64,000 nucleotides of DNA from Ariolimax columbianus. Lineage: Eukaryota > Mollusca > Gastropoda > Stylommatophora > Arionidae. Below the pieces are notes generated by a model. It worked only from the letters and a program-made list of their open reading frames with translations, searched no databases and was not told the origin of the DNA. The stretch covers positions 76,139,590-76,203,589 of the forward strand of contig JAVGWX010000004.1 of NCBI GenBank assembly GCA_036924085.1, given 5' to 3'. Within the stretch, counting starts at the first letter, position 1; each line of letters begins with the position of its first letter. Shown piece by piece: positions 33,060 through 43,834 of the stretch. The position numbers were made by a program, and so were the translations under genes.

Positions 33060-33560
33060 GGGCTGGCTCAGCTTCAACTGTATTAAATCCATACTGCAAC
33101 GGATGTGAAACGTCAATGCTAGGGCTCATACTTTCAACAGTGTGGTTATTCCAGCCATGGTAAATGACTGCCAGGTGTAGAATATACGGAAAGCTGATGC
33201 AGATAGACTACGCCTTGCCCAATGAGCGATGAAGCGAAGAACATTGAAGATCTCCATTCGAAGTCAAATCTGCAAGGCAGAGATCAGACGTCGAACGTTC
33301 TTCTCTGACATCATAAATGTCACGCTGTTACGAAAATACAGATGGACCGGCCGTGTGGTGCGCATGCCAGATCACAGATGGACACGCAGAGCGACGTCGT
33401 GATGGCCATAAAACTTTAACCGCCCTCGCGGGCGACCAAGGATTAGGTGGAGAGATGGCATAATGAAGGTCCTTGGTACACCAAGACAAAAAAGCGAAAT
33501 GAGTGTCCTCAACATTTGGCTACCCTATCTCAGACACACGTGCCTGATTTGAAAACCAGG
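33060..33560 (+). mobile_element. LINE ORF2 C-terminal fragment
   Basis: Reads RTLKISIRSQICKAEIRRRT, RKYRWTGRVVRMPDHRWTRR and RPRGRPRIRWRDGIMKVLG, the standard end of a LINE reverse transcriptase (R.GH..RM.D.RW..., then RGRP..RW.D). One TGA and a frameshift interrupt it. A related end occurs inverted at 52.96-53.1 kb. Confidence 0.72.
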
Positions 33561-33699
33561 ATTTTTAGATTTTTTTAGATTTGAGATAAATATTTAGCGC
33601 CCCACGATTTTATATTTGCAATGAAACATGAGTGATTGGTATAAGACGTAAAAGTAAAAGTTTGGTCAGGGGATAGTAAGTTGTGCTTTGAAAAAAAGG

Positions 33700-33935
33700 G
33701 ATGCAGCTACAGTCCATGGCGGTAACGCATGTGACTCGTAAAACCAATCCAGGCAGAGAAATGTCTTCTACAGCGTGTGCAAGAAAAAGTAGAACTGTTT
33801 GTGGCATCGGATGGTGTGGCATGTCTTCTCATACGCTGAGTCATTATCTCAGTATCTCCTTTGTCTGTATTCCATGCTTAATTCTTCCTCTCCAAGCAAC
33901 ACGATCCATGGCGTCCTGCTCCAATAATTCCAATT
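33700..33935 (-). mobile_element. zinc-finger LINE end, copy inverted to 41.6 kb
   Basis: The complement reads MDRVAWRGRIKHGIQ then, after a stop, CTRCRRHFSAWIGFTSHM with RYRHGL and stop: a C-x2-C-x12-H-x4-H finger. It is the same sequence type as 41548-41745 (CTHCGRRFSIRIGHTSHI) in opposite orientation, 8 kb apart. Confidence 0.68.
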
Positions 33936-34329
33936 CGATGTCCGCATCATTTATATCCCGCCTGCATACATCCACTGAGTGTATCCCAGCCATCGAAGAC
34001 AAAAGACCTTGAGAGTGCCTGTTCTATCCAATATCTCTGCGTTGGTGATCTTGTCCTGCTACCCCACCAAACTCCCGTTATTCAGCGAAAGTACCTCAAA
34101 TAAAAGCTGTTATGTAGTAGAATTCAATTAGTGTGAACTATTTAGTGCGCATTGAAGTAAAAGAGTTTTTAAAATGCATTTCAGTTGATTTTTTTCTTCT
34201 GATATTCGGTGTAGTTAATTTCCGAAATCAAAATATATATTTGTCGCCACAAGCTTCAACGTTAAGGTAGTCCAATAACAGACTTGATGTTGGGGATGAA
34301 GTGTTCGAGATAATATTGTACAAGGTCAA

Positions 34330-34495
34330 TACTTGTTTATGAGATGAGGTGGCTAGTGCCCTTCCTTGCTGTCTTCTAAGCCTCAACCATACCAGATACC
34401 CATTTACAGTTGGGTCGACTGGAACGTGGCGGTAATAGTAGTTAAATTCACATACATTTGCCATGAAAGCGAGTGCTCAACTAGTACGCTGATCA
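34330..34495 (-). mobile_element. tRNA-derived SINE family S3, uninterrupted copy
   Basis: tacccatttacagttgggtc, gactggaacgtggcgg, catttgccatgaaagcgagtgctcaact follow the order seen at 14.3/15.1 and 57.8 kb. It ends ~100 bp before the exon at 34595. The B box is eroded in this copy. Confidence 0.65.
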
Positions 34496-34594
34496 AACGG
34501 TCTTTAGCGGCCAAGGAGTTGCCCATTTTCCCCTGAAACTTTCCTCAATTCTTAAGAAACACGAATCTAACTTTTCCTTTTTGTTATTCTTTAG

Positions 34595-36828
34595 GATTGC
34601 CAGCTCAATATGGAGCAGAGAAGACCGACACCAACACCACTGAAGACATCCTTCGGCTCTACACAGCTGTTCTTCTGGACGATCCTCCTACTTTCAACAA
34701 CTTCACCAGCATGTCTGAAAGTGAGTTCAGAATTAACCAGGAAACTGAGAACATTAACGGAACTATCAAAAACGATTCCATTGACTCGCCTCATACCATG
34801 CGAGGGGGCAGTAGGAGATTGGGGTCTTCACGCTACAAAAGTGGTCGTCAGCAAGTTAGTATAGGCGATCTGACGGTCTCAGATGATCTCCCCAGACACG
34901 GTGCCCTTATGCACAAAATTAACACTAAATTTGACGCCGTCAAAGGTCAGTCTAGTAATAAAGAAGTCCCAGTGGATAGTCCTGACATGGGGTTGGACAC
35001 TAGTGAGAACTCGTATAAAAAGAAGAAACGAGTTCCTACATCTTCAGCCACTCCATCAGTCCAGATTGTGATTCTGGTGGTTGGAGCGGTTTTAGGTTGT
35101 GTATTGTTAACAGGGTTTATACGTTGGCGTGTGCGAGGTAGGCTTGACGCTCGGAAACAGAAAGAGATGGCTGACGACTTTGCTGAATTCCAGGATGGAA
35201 ATGATTTCGATGGAACCGAAATGGACACCATCTATGAATGCGACTGTGAGGAAGGTCAAGTACATTCATGTGACTCTCTGGTACCAGATATCTCGCACGA
35301 GGAAGATGGAACACAGTTTGACGAGATGTCCTGTTCTCACCGGTTTGACATTCCAGATTCCTTCATATCTCACACGTACAGCGCTGGACACCATTCACGA
35401 CTGGATCGACCAAAGTCTCCTAAAAGCGGTCGAGATTTGGGACTTGTTCGAGGAGCTAAACGACGCACAATGTCTCGGCGAAGGTATGGAAATAAATGCA
35501 GGTACTCAAGGCATCAGAGGAAAAGACTGGAGAAGATGTTTGTTCAGAAACTGGAAACTATCCCAATGGAGAATACTACACCTATTTACGAAGACAGCAA
35601 AGGCTCAACCAGCTTCACTTCACTCTTGGATCAAACAGATAAGAATGGCAACAGGAGATCCACAAATGAGCAACACCTTTCTCCAACATCTTCACAACCA
35701 CCATTACTTGTAAAGCAGGGCAGTCCTACACCACAAAGAAGTGTCTTGTCTTCGTTGTTAAATAGCTGGCGATCCCTGTCCTTTAACAGAGACTGGGTTG
35801 GCAAGATGTGGCTGGAGAAGCATAATATTCGCAGAATTAGTGACATCATTCGTGGTAGGGCCACACCTGAGGGGTCAACCAGTCAGAAAAGTTCACGCGA
35901 GAGTCTCTCATCTGTTGTTGAACTTAGCGAGGATGTGAGCCGACAGTCGGCTAGAATTACACTCGCAGCAGAAATAGATTTGGCTTCACCGGGGAATATG
36001 TCACATACCAGTCAGAATGTTGTCTTCACTGTCAATGAGACTAGTGCGGACATCCACGACATCAGAGCTTCGAGTGAACGACATACTGACAGCATTCTCG
36101 AACAGGATGATCAGTTCTTATCTCTTAATGGCAACGTAAATTTAGCTCCCAGTAGAGATGAACTTGACGCTGGCATTACAAATGCTGCTTCCCCCAATAC
36201 AAACATATACAGCACAGAATCAGACTGTCCGCAGAGGATGGATAGCAACCATTTTATCCGCTGTTGGTCATTTAGCGAACCAAGTGATAAACCTCCAGAG
36301 TATGAAAGTCTTCTTGGAAGCGGAAGCAATTCAAGGAACATCATTTCCAGGAGCAACACTGATCATCCGAGATACCAAAGAAGGCGCAGGAGAAATAGGA
36401 TAGAAGGTCGCGACAGACTTATCCGGCATGTCTACAACAGCGTCCCTAGCGATACGGAATCAACCCATAGCGACAGTGATTCCAGCTTTGCGCTTGATCG
36501 CGATGATGAGTCCTCGCCTTTGGCTAACATTCACAGATACCAGAGTCAGACAACGAGAACAAACATTGATAATGGCGGGCCAGACATATTTCCTTTGGCA
36601 ACACCAGCTTACCAACCAGTTGGGAACCAACCCGAGGAGCAAATTGCAGTTCTCAACCCTTACCATAACTCCGCTAACAGTGTCAGCGTTTCCCCAATGG
36701 CAGCACCATTTGTACCACAAGAAGGCGTGGTCATTGAGCTGCTGTCAGACGGGGCGCAGATCGTGTATATTCCGCCGCCTGCTTTACCATCATACCACAA
36801 CGACACGCCCCCGCCATATCAACAGTAA
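34595..36828 (+). CDS. main coding exon: type I membrane protein with LPSY/PPPY tail
   Basis: A strong acceptor (ttgttattctttag) precedes GA|TTG; the two bases complete the split Gly codon of exon 1. The frame runs 743 codons to TAA at 36826, giving 767 residues in all. The ectodomain (~24-178) has no Cys and three N-glycosylation sequons (NTT, NFT, NGT). KKKKR stands just before the TM helix (~179-200, QIVILVVGAVLGCVLLTGFI), which is followed by basic stop-transfer residues RWRVRGR. The ~567-residue cytoplasmic tail is Ser-rich, probably disordered, with basic clusters (~318-336, ~619-634), PPEY (590-593), LPSY (754-757) and PPPY (762-765). These are WW-domain ligands of Nedd4-type E3 ligases; LPSY plus PPxY is known from Commissureless and PRRG4. 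No domain family was recognised, so an endosomal-sorting or ubiquitin-adaptor role is inference. No repeats interrupt it, unlike the surroundings. Confidence 0.85.
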
Positions 36829-37635
36829 ACATCAATGGGAGTGCTTGCTGGTGTACATTTATAGTATGCAATACCGACACCCCTGCACTCCAGGCAGGCA
36901 TGCAGGTGCTCTGTCTCTGTTTCGACAAATGGCAAGTGTCCGAATACTGCTGGCTCCTCTAGCTCGCTGGTTGTACACAACCGTGATTAGTCTTCTCAAG
37001 CATCATTTCCTGCTCCGCCCACACTAGATTGTAAACTCATTCAGTTTGTGGGTCACTGATTCACGACTTGCAGTGTTATCTATCTAGCATGTGGGCATTT
37101 TGTTAATGGATACACTGGTGTCGTTATCCAGGATGATAGCTCTTTCCGTGGTGTGAACCTCAACATGACAAGGACATCAGATCCATGCAAGTCTAAATGG
37201 TTCCATATCCTACGTCTGCTATGATTTCTTTCGTCGAACCTCAACATGGTCAAGACAGTAGATTCATAAAAGTCTGAATGGTTCAGGACTCTACGTCTGA
37301 TATGATCTCTTTCGTCACTGAAAACACTAGCATGATCAGGACACAAACTCGTCTCTGAATGATTGAGGTCTCTATCAAGCTGTTGTATTACTGTGAAACT
37401 CAACAGGATATGGGCAGCAGATCAAGTACCTGAATGGTTGAAGATCCTACGTCTGCTTTGAGCTGTTTCATTGATGTGACTCCAGCATTATCAGGGTGGC
37501 AGATCAAGTCTGGTTGAACGTCGCTTTGTCATAGACAAAGTGCCACTAAATGGAACAGGAAAATGGAAAAGTACAGAAAAACTCGCTATTCAGGAAAACG
37601 AAAGAACATTAAGAAATATAAATAATTGATGTCCA
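36829..37635 (+). other. probable 3' UTR region with diverged ~81-bp repeats
   Basis: Follows the stop codon. 37150-37525 holds four to five diverged copies of a ~81-bp unit (acctcaacatg ... gaatggttcag.atcctacgtctg). No AATAAA is seen before the mariner at 37636; the first (aaataaaagg) is at ~38692 within it. The transcript end is unknown. Confidence 0.4.
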
Positions 37636-39005
37636 TATCACGAGGGCGCTTCAAATGGAAGCCTAGGATATGTTTTCCTCCAACATATATTAACACAAAG
37701 TTGCACATAATTATTTTCTTATTTCGAAGTAATCTCATTGCATTCGATACACGTCCTTCAATGTGCATGGATTCTTTCAGAAAATCCAAACTATTTTGGT
37801 CGCTTGGGTAGTACCTGCAGTACCTGATCATCGAACCTGAAAGAATTGTCTTCCATCTTCTTTTCTGAGTGACTCAAACACGTGGTAACCACCTTGGGGT
37901 GAAGTCTGGCGAGTGTGACAGACACTCAAAGTGCAGCTATCTTAACAGTTGCTATCATTGCATGAACACTATGCCGGTCAAGCACTGTCAACGTTGCAAC
38001 AAGATAGTTGTACTCAGAAGGCCACATTGTTTGGATTTCATTGCCGATAGATGATTGTTTATAAGAAGATCTGAATACGTGGCACTGGTGACAGTGTTCC
38101 CACTGGACATGCAGTGCTCTAACATAACACCTCGTTCATCCTAACAGAGAGTCAGCATAACCTTCTATGCAGATGGTTGGTACGGAATTTCTTCGCTTTA
38201 GTGAGGAAGGATGGCGTCATTCCTTGCCGGTTTCTGCCTGGCAGTAGTGAAGATGTGTTGCCTCTACAGTAGAAATTATAGTTAGAAAACCACCACCTTC
38301 TATTTGAAAGCACCACACAATTTCTTGACATATATCAACACATCGTCTGAAACTGTAGTTATCTGCCGTTGCACCCACCTTGTAGACAATTTGTGTAAAT
38401 GGATCACATCATGATGGATGTGATGCACTGAGCCTTGACTGATGTACAGAAGTTCTGCCATTTCATTTTTTAGTCACTCAACGACTGCCCATCTCGAGGC
38501 CGTCAACTGCTGCATTCGACTCTGGCGTCATTACTATTTATACATGACCAGGTCTATTACAGTCTGTCACAGAGCTCATGTAACTTCGGAACTTCCTACT
38601 CAACTCGTATTCTTCATAGAGTGACTTGCATGCACCACCGGAAAGAACGTTCATTAGCTGATGAGTCCCCGTAAGTTTTACTATTTCGGTGCTAAATAAA
38701 AGGATTAAAAGAACGTTGCTCCTCTTAGGACATTTCATTGGCGATGTAGTCATCTTTAAACGACTATTAGGATGTCGTGTGGATTGTCGACACCGTAAAA
38801 CCACCTACAGGACAATCGTTAAGTCCTTAACAACGTCACTGTGAACGAACATGACAATGGCACGGTGTTTCAAATTTATATCGCAATTTAATGTTTCCAT
38901 CAGAGCACGGAGCACTATTAACGTAGAATCACCAAGAGCGTATCGCTCAGGGCGACTGATTATCAAGAAGAAGAATAAGGTTTTTATTTGAAGTTCCCTC
39001 GTATA
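37636..39005 (-). mobile_element. mariner-like transposon, decayed, ~1.37 kb
   Basis: Left end tcacgagggcgcttcaaatg (37638) and right end atttgaagttccctcgta (to ~39003) are inverted repeats, next to TA dinucleotides as mariners require. The complement gives transposase remains in broken frames: a GSVHHIIH-like region near 38430, then PDFTPRWLP, EDNSFRFDDQV and SLDFLKESMHIEGRVSNAM near the C-terminus. Length is normal for mariner (~1.3 kb) but frameshifts and stops are many. It lies head to tail after the gene's stop codon and may supply its polyadenylation signal. Confidence 0.72.
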
Positions 39006-40104
39006 ATGTACAATCCTTGCATCTGGTTCACATCATACTTCTGTTCATGCGCTAAGAGTTGCCCCCGTCTCAAGTGAAGCTGACAACAGCGTCGGATTTA
39101 TTCTGCCAGATGAGATATCACGTGACTGTATCGTTCTGCTGCCCATAAATACGCACGAAAGGAGTCGACCTTGGAGATCGTCTGCTCTTTCAGGTAGTTC
39201 GCTTTCTCTGGGCTTCAGCGAAGATGTTCCGCTCAACGAACTGAGCATGTTGTGTGATGTTCGCGCGCTAGATGGAACGGTGTTTGTGCAATTCTCTCCT
39301 AGGATGTGACATCAATCTTGAAGCTCTTTAGAGACAATTTAAAAGAGGTTTTTTTTTGTAGAGTTTCATTTTCCCACCTGGTACTCGTCTGCCTGTTTTA
39401 ACCTCAACTTACAGTATATGTTTCAGGAGGCGCGTATCAGACATACGAACGATATGCACCATCCATTTTATCTGGGCTTTTTGTAGTAGTGTATGGTTGC
39501 TCACTATTGTTTACCGTTTGAGGATTTCAGAGCTGGATACTTTGTCCTACCAGATAATCCTGAACAGCAAGCCGAGACAGCTCACGTGGAAATGATAGCT
39601 GTGCCTGGTATGTCTGATATACGCTGTCCATCTTTTGCAAACACAGAAACGTGGTTAACGCTACAGAACAATTTACTTTTAACTGGATGGCAACACTGAT
39701 TCCTTGTCGGTCCTAAACATTTGCTCGTAATTTTCCAAACGCAGTGTTTGCCTTGGCAAACCGGCTACTGACCTCCGAGTCGATATTTGCCACACTGGTT
39801 AGGGTAGGTAAATCTGCCTACTGCTTGGAGATGTTAGATGTGTGCATTGATGTTAGGCTCTCTGTAAGACTCCATAGGAGCAGGGTGAAAGGGCATCAGC
39901 GCTGTTTGTTTGCTTTTTTATGATTACGTGGGTCATAATTTTTTTTTCAGGAAGGTTGTATGTTTGTGCTTTTGTTGCGCGAGTAGTTTCTGGTAACAAT
40001 ATGTGTCTGACAGAAGCAATAATAGGACCACTGCAATACTGACAGCATGTCATTAAAGGAGACTAATAATGCGATTAACCTGTCCAGTACGCTATAACCA
40101 CTTA
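39006..40104. other. spacer with two unexplained open frames
   Basis: 39006-39310 plus strand is open for ~100 codons without a Met (SVGFILPDEISRDCIVLL part). 39493-39699 is a 68-codon frame (FRAGYFVLPDNPEQQAETAH). Neither has a recognised domain or clear splice sites; both may be transposon remains or chance. Confidence 0.3.
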
Positions 40105-40390
40105 GCATTGTAGACCCCGCCATCCACTTATCATTGTTGACCCCACCATTCACTTATCATTGTTGACCCCACCATTCACTTATCATTGTGGAACCGCCAT
40201 TCACTTATCATTATGGACCCCGCCATCCACTTATCATTGTGGAACCGCCATTCACTTATCATTGTTGACCCCACCATTCACTTATCATTGTGGAACCGAC
40301 ATTCACTTATCATTGTTGACCCCGCCATTCACTTATCATTATGGACCCCGCCATCCACTTATCATTGTGGACCCCACCATTCACTTAGCC
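40105..40390. repeat. 26-bp array, 11 copies
   Basis: Unit gttgaccccaccattcactt + atcatt with variants gtggaaccg and atggacccc, alternating irregularly. Confidence 0.92.
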
Positions 40391-40659
40391 TAGTGCACCA
40401 TAGCATATCGTTTAGAGTGCGAACCCCGTCATTCTCTTAGTATTGCGCATCTCACAATTCCCTTGGCATTCAGTAACAGTAGTCTTACATTAATGCCTCC
40501 CAAAGTGGCGGACCACGCGCCGTACAGGCACAGGTCCAGAAAGGGCGGCAAGAAACCGGAAAACAATAGCACTAATCTAATTCTAATAAACATTAACGTG
40601 TCTAAAACTATTGTATACTTAATACTAAATTTACATCTGGGATGTTTCTAACAAATATC

Positions 40660-41060
40660 TACTGCTGCTTGCTCCGAACCCTCTCAGTTTGGCGCACTGT
40701 GTTTGCATCGCTGTGGAGAGGACCATCACGGAGGCGCAGGAAAAGCGAGCTGCACGCAAGGAAAGATTGCAAGACTGCCCAACTACATATGCTGCTCATG
40801 TGTGCCCTAGGTGCGGTAGAGTTTGTCACACTCGGATCCTACTGTACAGTCATATGCAGTCACATCTGAATAAACATGTCTGACTTTGGCCATATCAAAG
40901 GATCAAATAGTCTACAAAAAAACATATACTGGAGCGTATTGGACATGGAAAGGGAGATAGAGGTAGACGGAGGAGAAGATGGACACGTGACATTAAAGAG
41001 GGTCTGAGAACGACAGTGTCGGAAGCGAGTCAGCTGGTCAAAGATAGTGTCTTACAGAGA
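40660..41060 (+). mobile_element. two abutting LINE C-terminal remnants
   Basis: 40689-40883 reads TITEAQEKRAARKERLQD then CPRCGRVCHTRILLYSHMQS with H, a C-x2-C-x12-H-x3-H finger of the LINE-end type. From 40925 the frame HILERIGHGKGDRGRRRRRW continues into TRDIKEGLRTTVSEASQLV, like the RTE end at 10.4 kb (GRPRRRWHQDIQECL). Two different LINE families appear joined. Confidence 0.65.
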
Positions 41061-41074
41061 TGAACTTCTGGTTT

Positions 41075-41265
41075 GACAATGTTAGTCAGGGTCAAGTAAG
41101 ATTTAGTGACCAACACCACACGCAGATGAAGCCGAGTATAGCACAACAGCTTGGTGGACCACGGTCCACCTTCATCAGCACGCTCGCGATAGGAGGAAAG
41201 CTACTGCAACCTAACGCCCTTTACAAGGCGCATAAGATAGTAAAGTCGATTCAACAACATATTGG
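41075..41265 (+). mobile_element. family A retroposon, shortened copy
   Basis: gacaatgttagtcagggtca, acgcagatgaagccgag, ccaccttcatcagcacgctc and gaggaaagctactgcaacct are in family order. It ends ttcaacaacat, a residual AAC tail. Confidence 0.7.
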
Positions 41266-41539
41266 CTGTGATACGAGCGACGTTCTGCATAGAAAATGCC
41301 AGATGATGATGAAAAACAATTTCAATGTTTAAGACGGTCGTAACACATATAAAAACACATACAACTGACATCATTAAATACGTAGTAAAAGAGTAACAGA
41401 AGTGTCCAAGCATGCATTTATATACATTTTATTACATACGCCTTGGAGTAAAGGTCTCTGTAGCGGCCACTACTTCGGTACAAGGATATATCCAAGCAGG
41501 AAATCAATGATTCAGGCATCGATTTGGAATCTTGAGAAC

Positions 41540-41750
41540 TGGACGCCATGAATCGTGTCGCGTGGAGGGGCAGGATCAAGAATGGAATACGGCCAAAGAA
41601 AAAACTTATTGCAGATATGCTAAGAAGACACGCCACGTCATGCGATGATGCAAACAGTCCTGATTTTCCTTGCACACACTGTGGAAGGCGCTTCTCTATT
41701 CGGATTGGTCATACGAGTCACATTCGTTATCGTCACAGACTGTAGTTACA
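41540..41750 (+). mobile_element. zinc-finger LINE end (partner of 33.7 kb)
   Basis: The frame 41548-41745 reads MNRVAWRGRIKNGIRPKKKL, a DANSPDFP linker and CTHCGRRFSIRIGHTSHI with RYRHRL and stop. The single C2H2 finger is complete (C-x2-C-x12-H-x4-H). No RT upstream. Confidence 0.65.
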
Positions 41751-42039
41751 TCCCTTTTTTCAAAGCACGTCTGACAAGACGGAAAGAGCCAATGAATGAG
41801 TGATGAAAACATGCACTTTTTAAATAATAGAAAAGGAACGAGTCAATGAATTGTTTCAGTGGTACCTGCAGCAATAGATCAACCCCGGGTGGCCCGTCAC
41901 ACTACAAAAGTTTGGGAAGCACTAGTTTTACATTATGTTGGAAGTCTACAATCACAACCCTCTTTTATGACATGATTGTGAGGTTGCAGTAGTCTTATTC
42001 CGTAACCCGGTACATCTCGAGTGTTGAATACTTTAAGAA
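41751..42039. other. spacer with a family F fragment
   Basis: 41940-42012 carries cacaaccctc and gaggttgcagtagtcttattc, shared with 21.6 kb. Otherwise nothing recognised. Confidence 0.4.
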
Positions 42040-42145
42040 GTGGGTTGTTGTTGTTGTTTAATACCCACAATTATTAAGTTTACTTTTCTATGGGCCATGA
42101 AAAGGGCGTTAAGTGGCGGGTTGTAGTAGGTTCATTAACCTGCAG
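42040..42145 (-). mobile_element. family A retroposon, 3' end only
   Basis: gttgttgttgtttaat, taagtttacttttctatggg, aaagggcgttaagtggcggg and ttgtagtag match the tail end of the family, read on the minus strand. Truncated after ~100 bp, as 5'-truncated retroposons are. Confidence 0.7.
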
Positions 42146-42479
42146 TGGCTGGTCTTAAGTGGATAACAGTGACTGCGCGAATATGATGTGATCTCTAGAA
42201 GAAGACCACAGAGAAATCGAAGCACCCAGTGACCACCACTTCTGACGACGTCTTTATGGCAGCATAAGACTCCCTCCATTTTGCGTGGTCAGCGGACATA
42301 AAGGACTTCATCAGGTCTATTCGTCACTGAATGTTTCGTCAGTAACAGGCCAATCATTCAAGAGGAACAATGGCATGCTGTTTATCGTTAGCCTGATAGA
42401 TAGACATATAAAACATGAATTGATACGTTTATGTGACTGTGTCTTTTTAATGTGTGTATATAGTTTATAGAGGTAAAGG

Positions 42480-42985
42480 AAAATCGTCAGCTCATATCCC
42501 ATCTGATGTCCAGATGTGCGACAATTTCATTCACAGTCAAACGGCGGTTTTCCCGAGGAGGTCAACGGCTGCAATCGACTCTGAGGTCACTATTCGGTGT
42601 TTCTGACACGGTCATGAACATTCTGTCACTGAATTCAAACCAGTATAGAACTTTCTACTTCACTCATACACTTGCTGGAGTGAAAGGCATGCATCTCCCT
42701 ACTGGACCTTCCTTCACCGATAGATGTCTGTAGGTTTCACCGTTAGCTGCTTCAACAACAAAAGGTTAGCGGAACACTGCTGTTCTTTGGTGCATTTCAA
42801 TAGTGTGGTGGCCATGTTTTAACTGCAATTTATGACGTCATGTTGTTCGTCTGCACCGTAATGGCACGTGCAGTACATGCTTACCATCTTTAGCAACCAC
42901 ATTAACAAGTTACAACACAAAGGCATTTTTTTTTCTAATTTCTATCCCACTTTTAAAGTTTTCATTTGAATCCCCTCGTATAAAT
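42480..42985 (-). mobile_element. mariner-like fragment, right end present
   Basis: tttcatttgaatcccctcgtat at 42960-42981 is the terminal repeat seen at 38.99 kb, and aacggctgcaatcgactctg.ggtcac matches the interior of that element (38500-38530). The left end is missing. Confidence 0.6.
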
Positions 42986-43074
42986 ATATAAATATATATG
43001 TAAATACAGTTAATTAGCTAGTTAGTTGTCTATCGCAAGCGACGATGACGACAACTTCAGACGGATTTGTCTTG

Positions 43075-43205
43075 ATGATGTAACTTACGATGTACTTGTA
43101 TTAAAGCAAGAAGGAAACTGGGCTGGTCATCAACTTCACTTCCTGGTCCCGAGCTAGTTTGGACCAGTGGCAAGACATTGGCCAAAACCACTGGAGGTAA
43201 CTCAG
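43075..43205 (-). mobile_element. dispersed family D, weak copy
   Basis: gaccagtggcaagacattgg and attaaagcaagaaggaaact resemble 50990-51075. Partial. Confidence 0.4.
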
Positions 43206-43359
43206 TATGTAGGCACACTGGTATCCACTTCCAGTGAGACCAGGGGTCACTTTAAACTCGTAGGATTCGATCGCCCATCGTAGACGATGATGTCATAATT
43301 TATTTTGCTAGCTGTATTTTTAGTAAGGATTAACTGCGCTACTTTTTATCCTCACTTTC

Positions 43360-43535
43360 TCGTCTCGTGCCGCCCGACCCCAGTGGCAAGTCGACTAGGG
43401 GACGACTACAAGATGCAGGGGACTCCGCATCAAGCATCAAGCGCCCGTGAAAAAGACGGCGGAGTCCGGAGTCGAACCCACACAACCTGATCACGAGGCC
43501 GACGGCTTAACCACTTCGCCACGAATTCCGCGGTG
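43360..43535 (-). mobile_element. tRNA-derived SINE with intact pol III boxes
   Basis: On the complement, A box tggcgaagtgg (43521-43511) and a perfect B box ggttcgactcc (43478-43468), 32 bases apart. The body follows: ggactccgccgtctttttca then gatgcggagtcccctgcatc and tgtagtcgtcccc. The second copy at 44790-44880 shares the body. The acceptor-stem halves pair imperfectly, so a SINE, not a working tRNA gene. Confidence 0.72.
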
Positions 43536-43544
43536 TCCCTACAC

Positions 43545-43760
43545 GTTATACCTTAACCATATCATAGAACTCACGTCGTTTCGGAACTACCTACTTCACT
43601 CGCACACTTGCTACAGTGACGGGCGTTCATCATCATTCACCTATTAATTTCGATATGTTCCACCCATTCAAAAGACAGATAATAGAACACTGTCACTCTT
43701 TGATACATGCCACTAGTAGGGAGGATATCAATAAACGACTACTGTGACGTCACGGGACTA
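43545..43760 (-). mobile_element. mariner-like fragment
   Basis: cggaactacctacttcactc, cacacttgctacagtgacgg and aataaacgactac parallel 38590-38770 and 42650-42700. No terminal repeats left. Confidence 0.45.
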
Positions 43761-43834
43761 GACTGCAGTGCCATAGAACAGTCTAGAAGCCGTTAGCAAC
43801 GATCCTACATGGTGTTTCGAACTGTATCTTAGAT

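Larger units (their letters stand above)
13474..34594 (+). other. 21-kb phase-1 intron filled with transposons and arrays
   Basis: It begins GTGAGT and ends ttgttattctttag, a strong pyrimidine tract plus AG. Inside are at least ten LINE fragments, copies of families A, B, C and S3, and large minisatellites. Stretches not listed separately show no conserved coding sequence. Confidence 0.65.

Noticed and set aside
34883..37027. Overlapping frames of 62-199 codons in other frames of the main exon
   Set aside because: Shadows of the 743-codon frame, which alone has a TM helix, splice acceptor and coherent motifs.
39006..39310. Open stretch of ~100 codons on + just after the mariner
   Set aside because: No Met, no convincing splice sites and no recognised domain; mentioned only in the spacer entry.
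40689..40883. A host C2H2 zinc-finger gene
   Set aside because: Single finger of the RIxLxSH LINE-end type, next to a GRRRRRW LINE tail and repeated elsewhere in the window.
43440..43535. A functional tRNA gene on the minus strand
   Set aside because: Pol III boxes are good, but the acceptor stem mispairs and the shared body continues as in a second copy, so it is a SINE.
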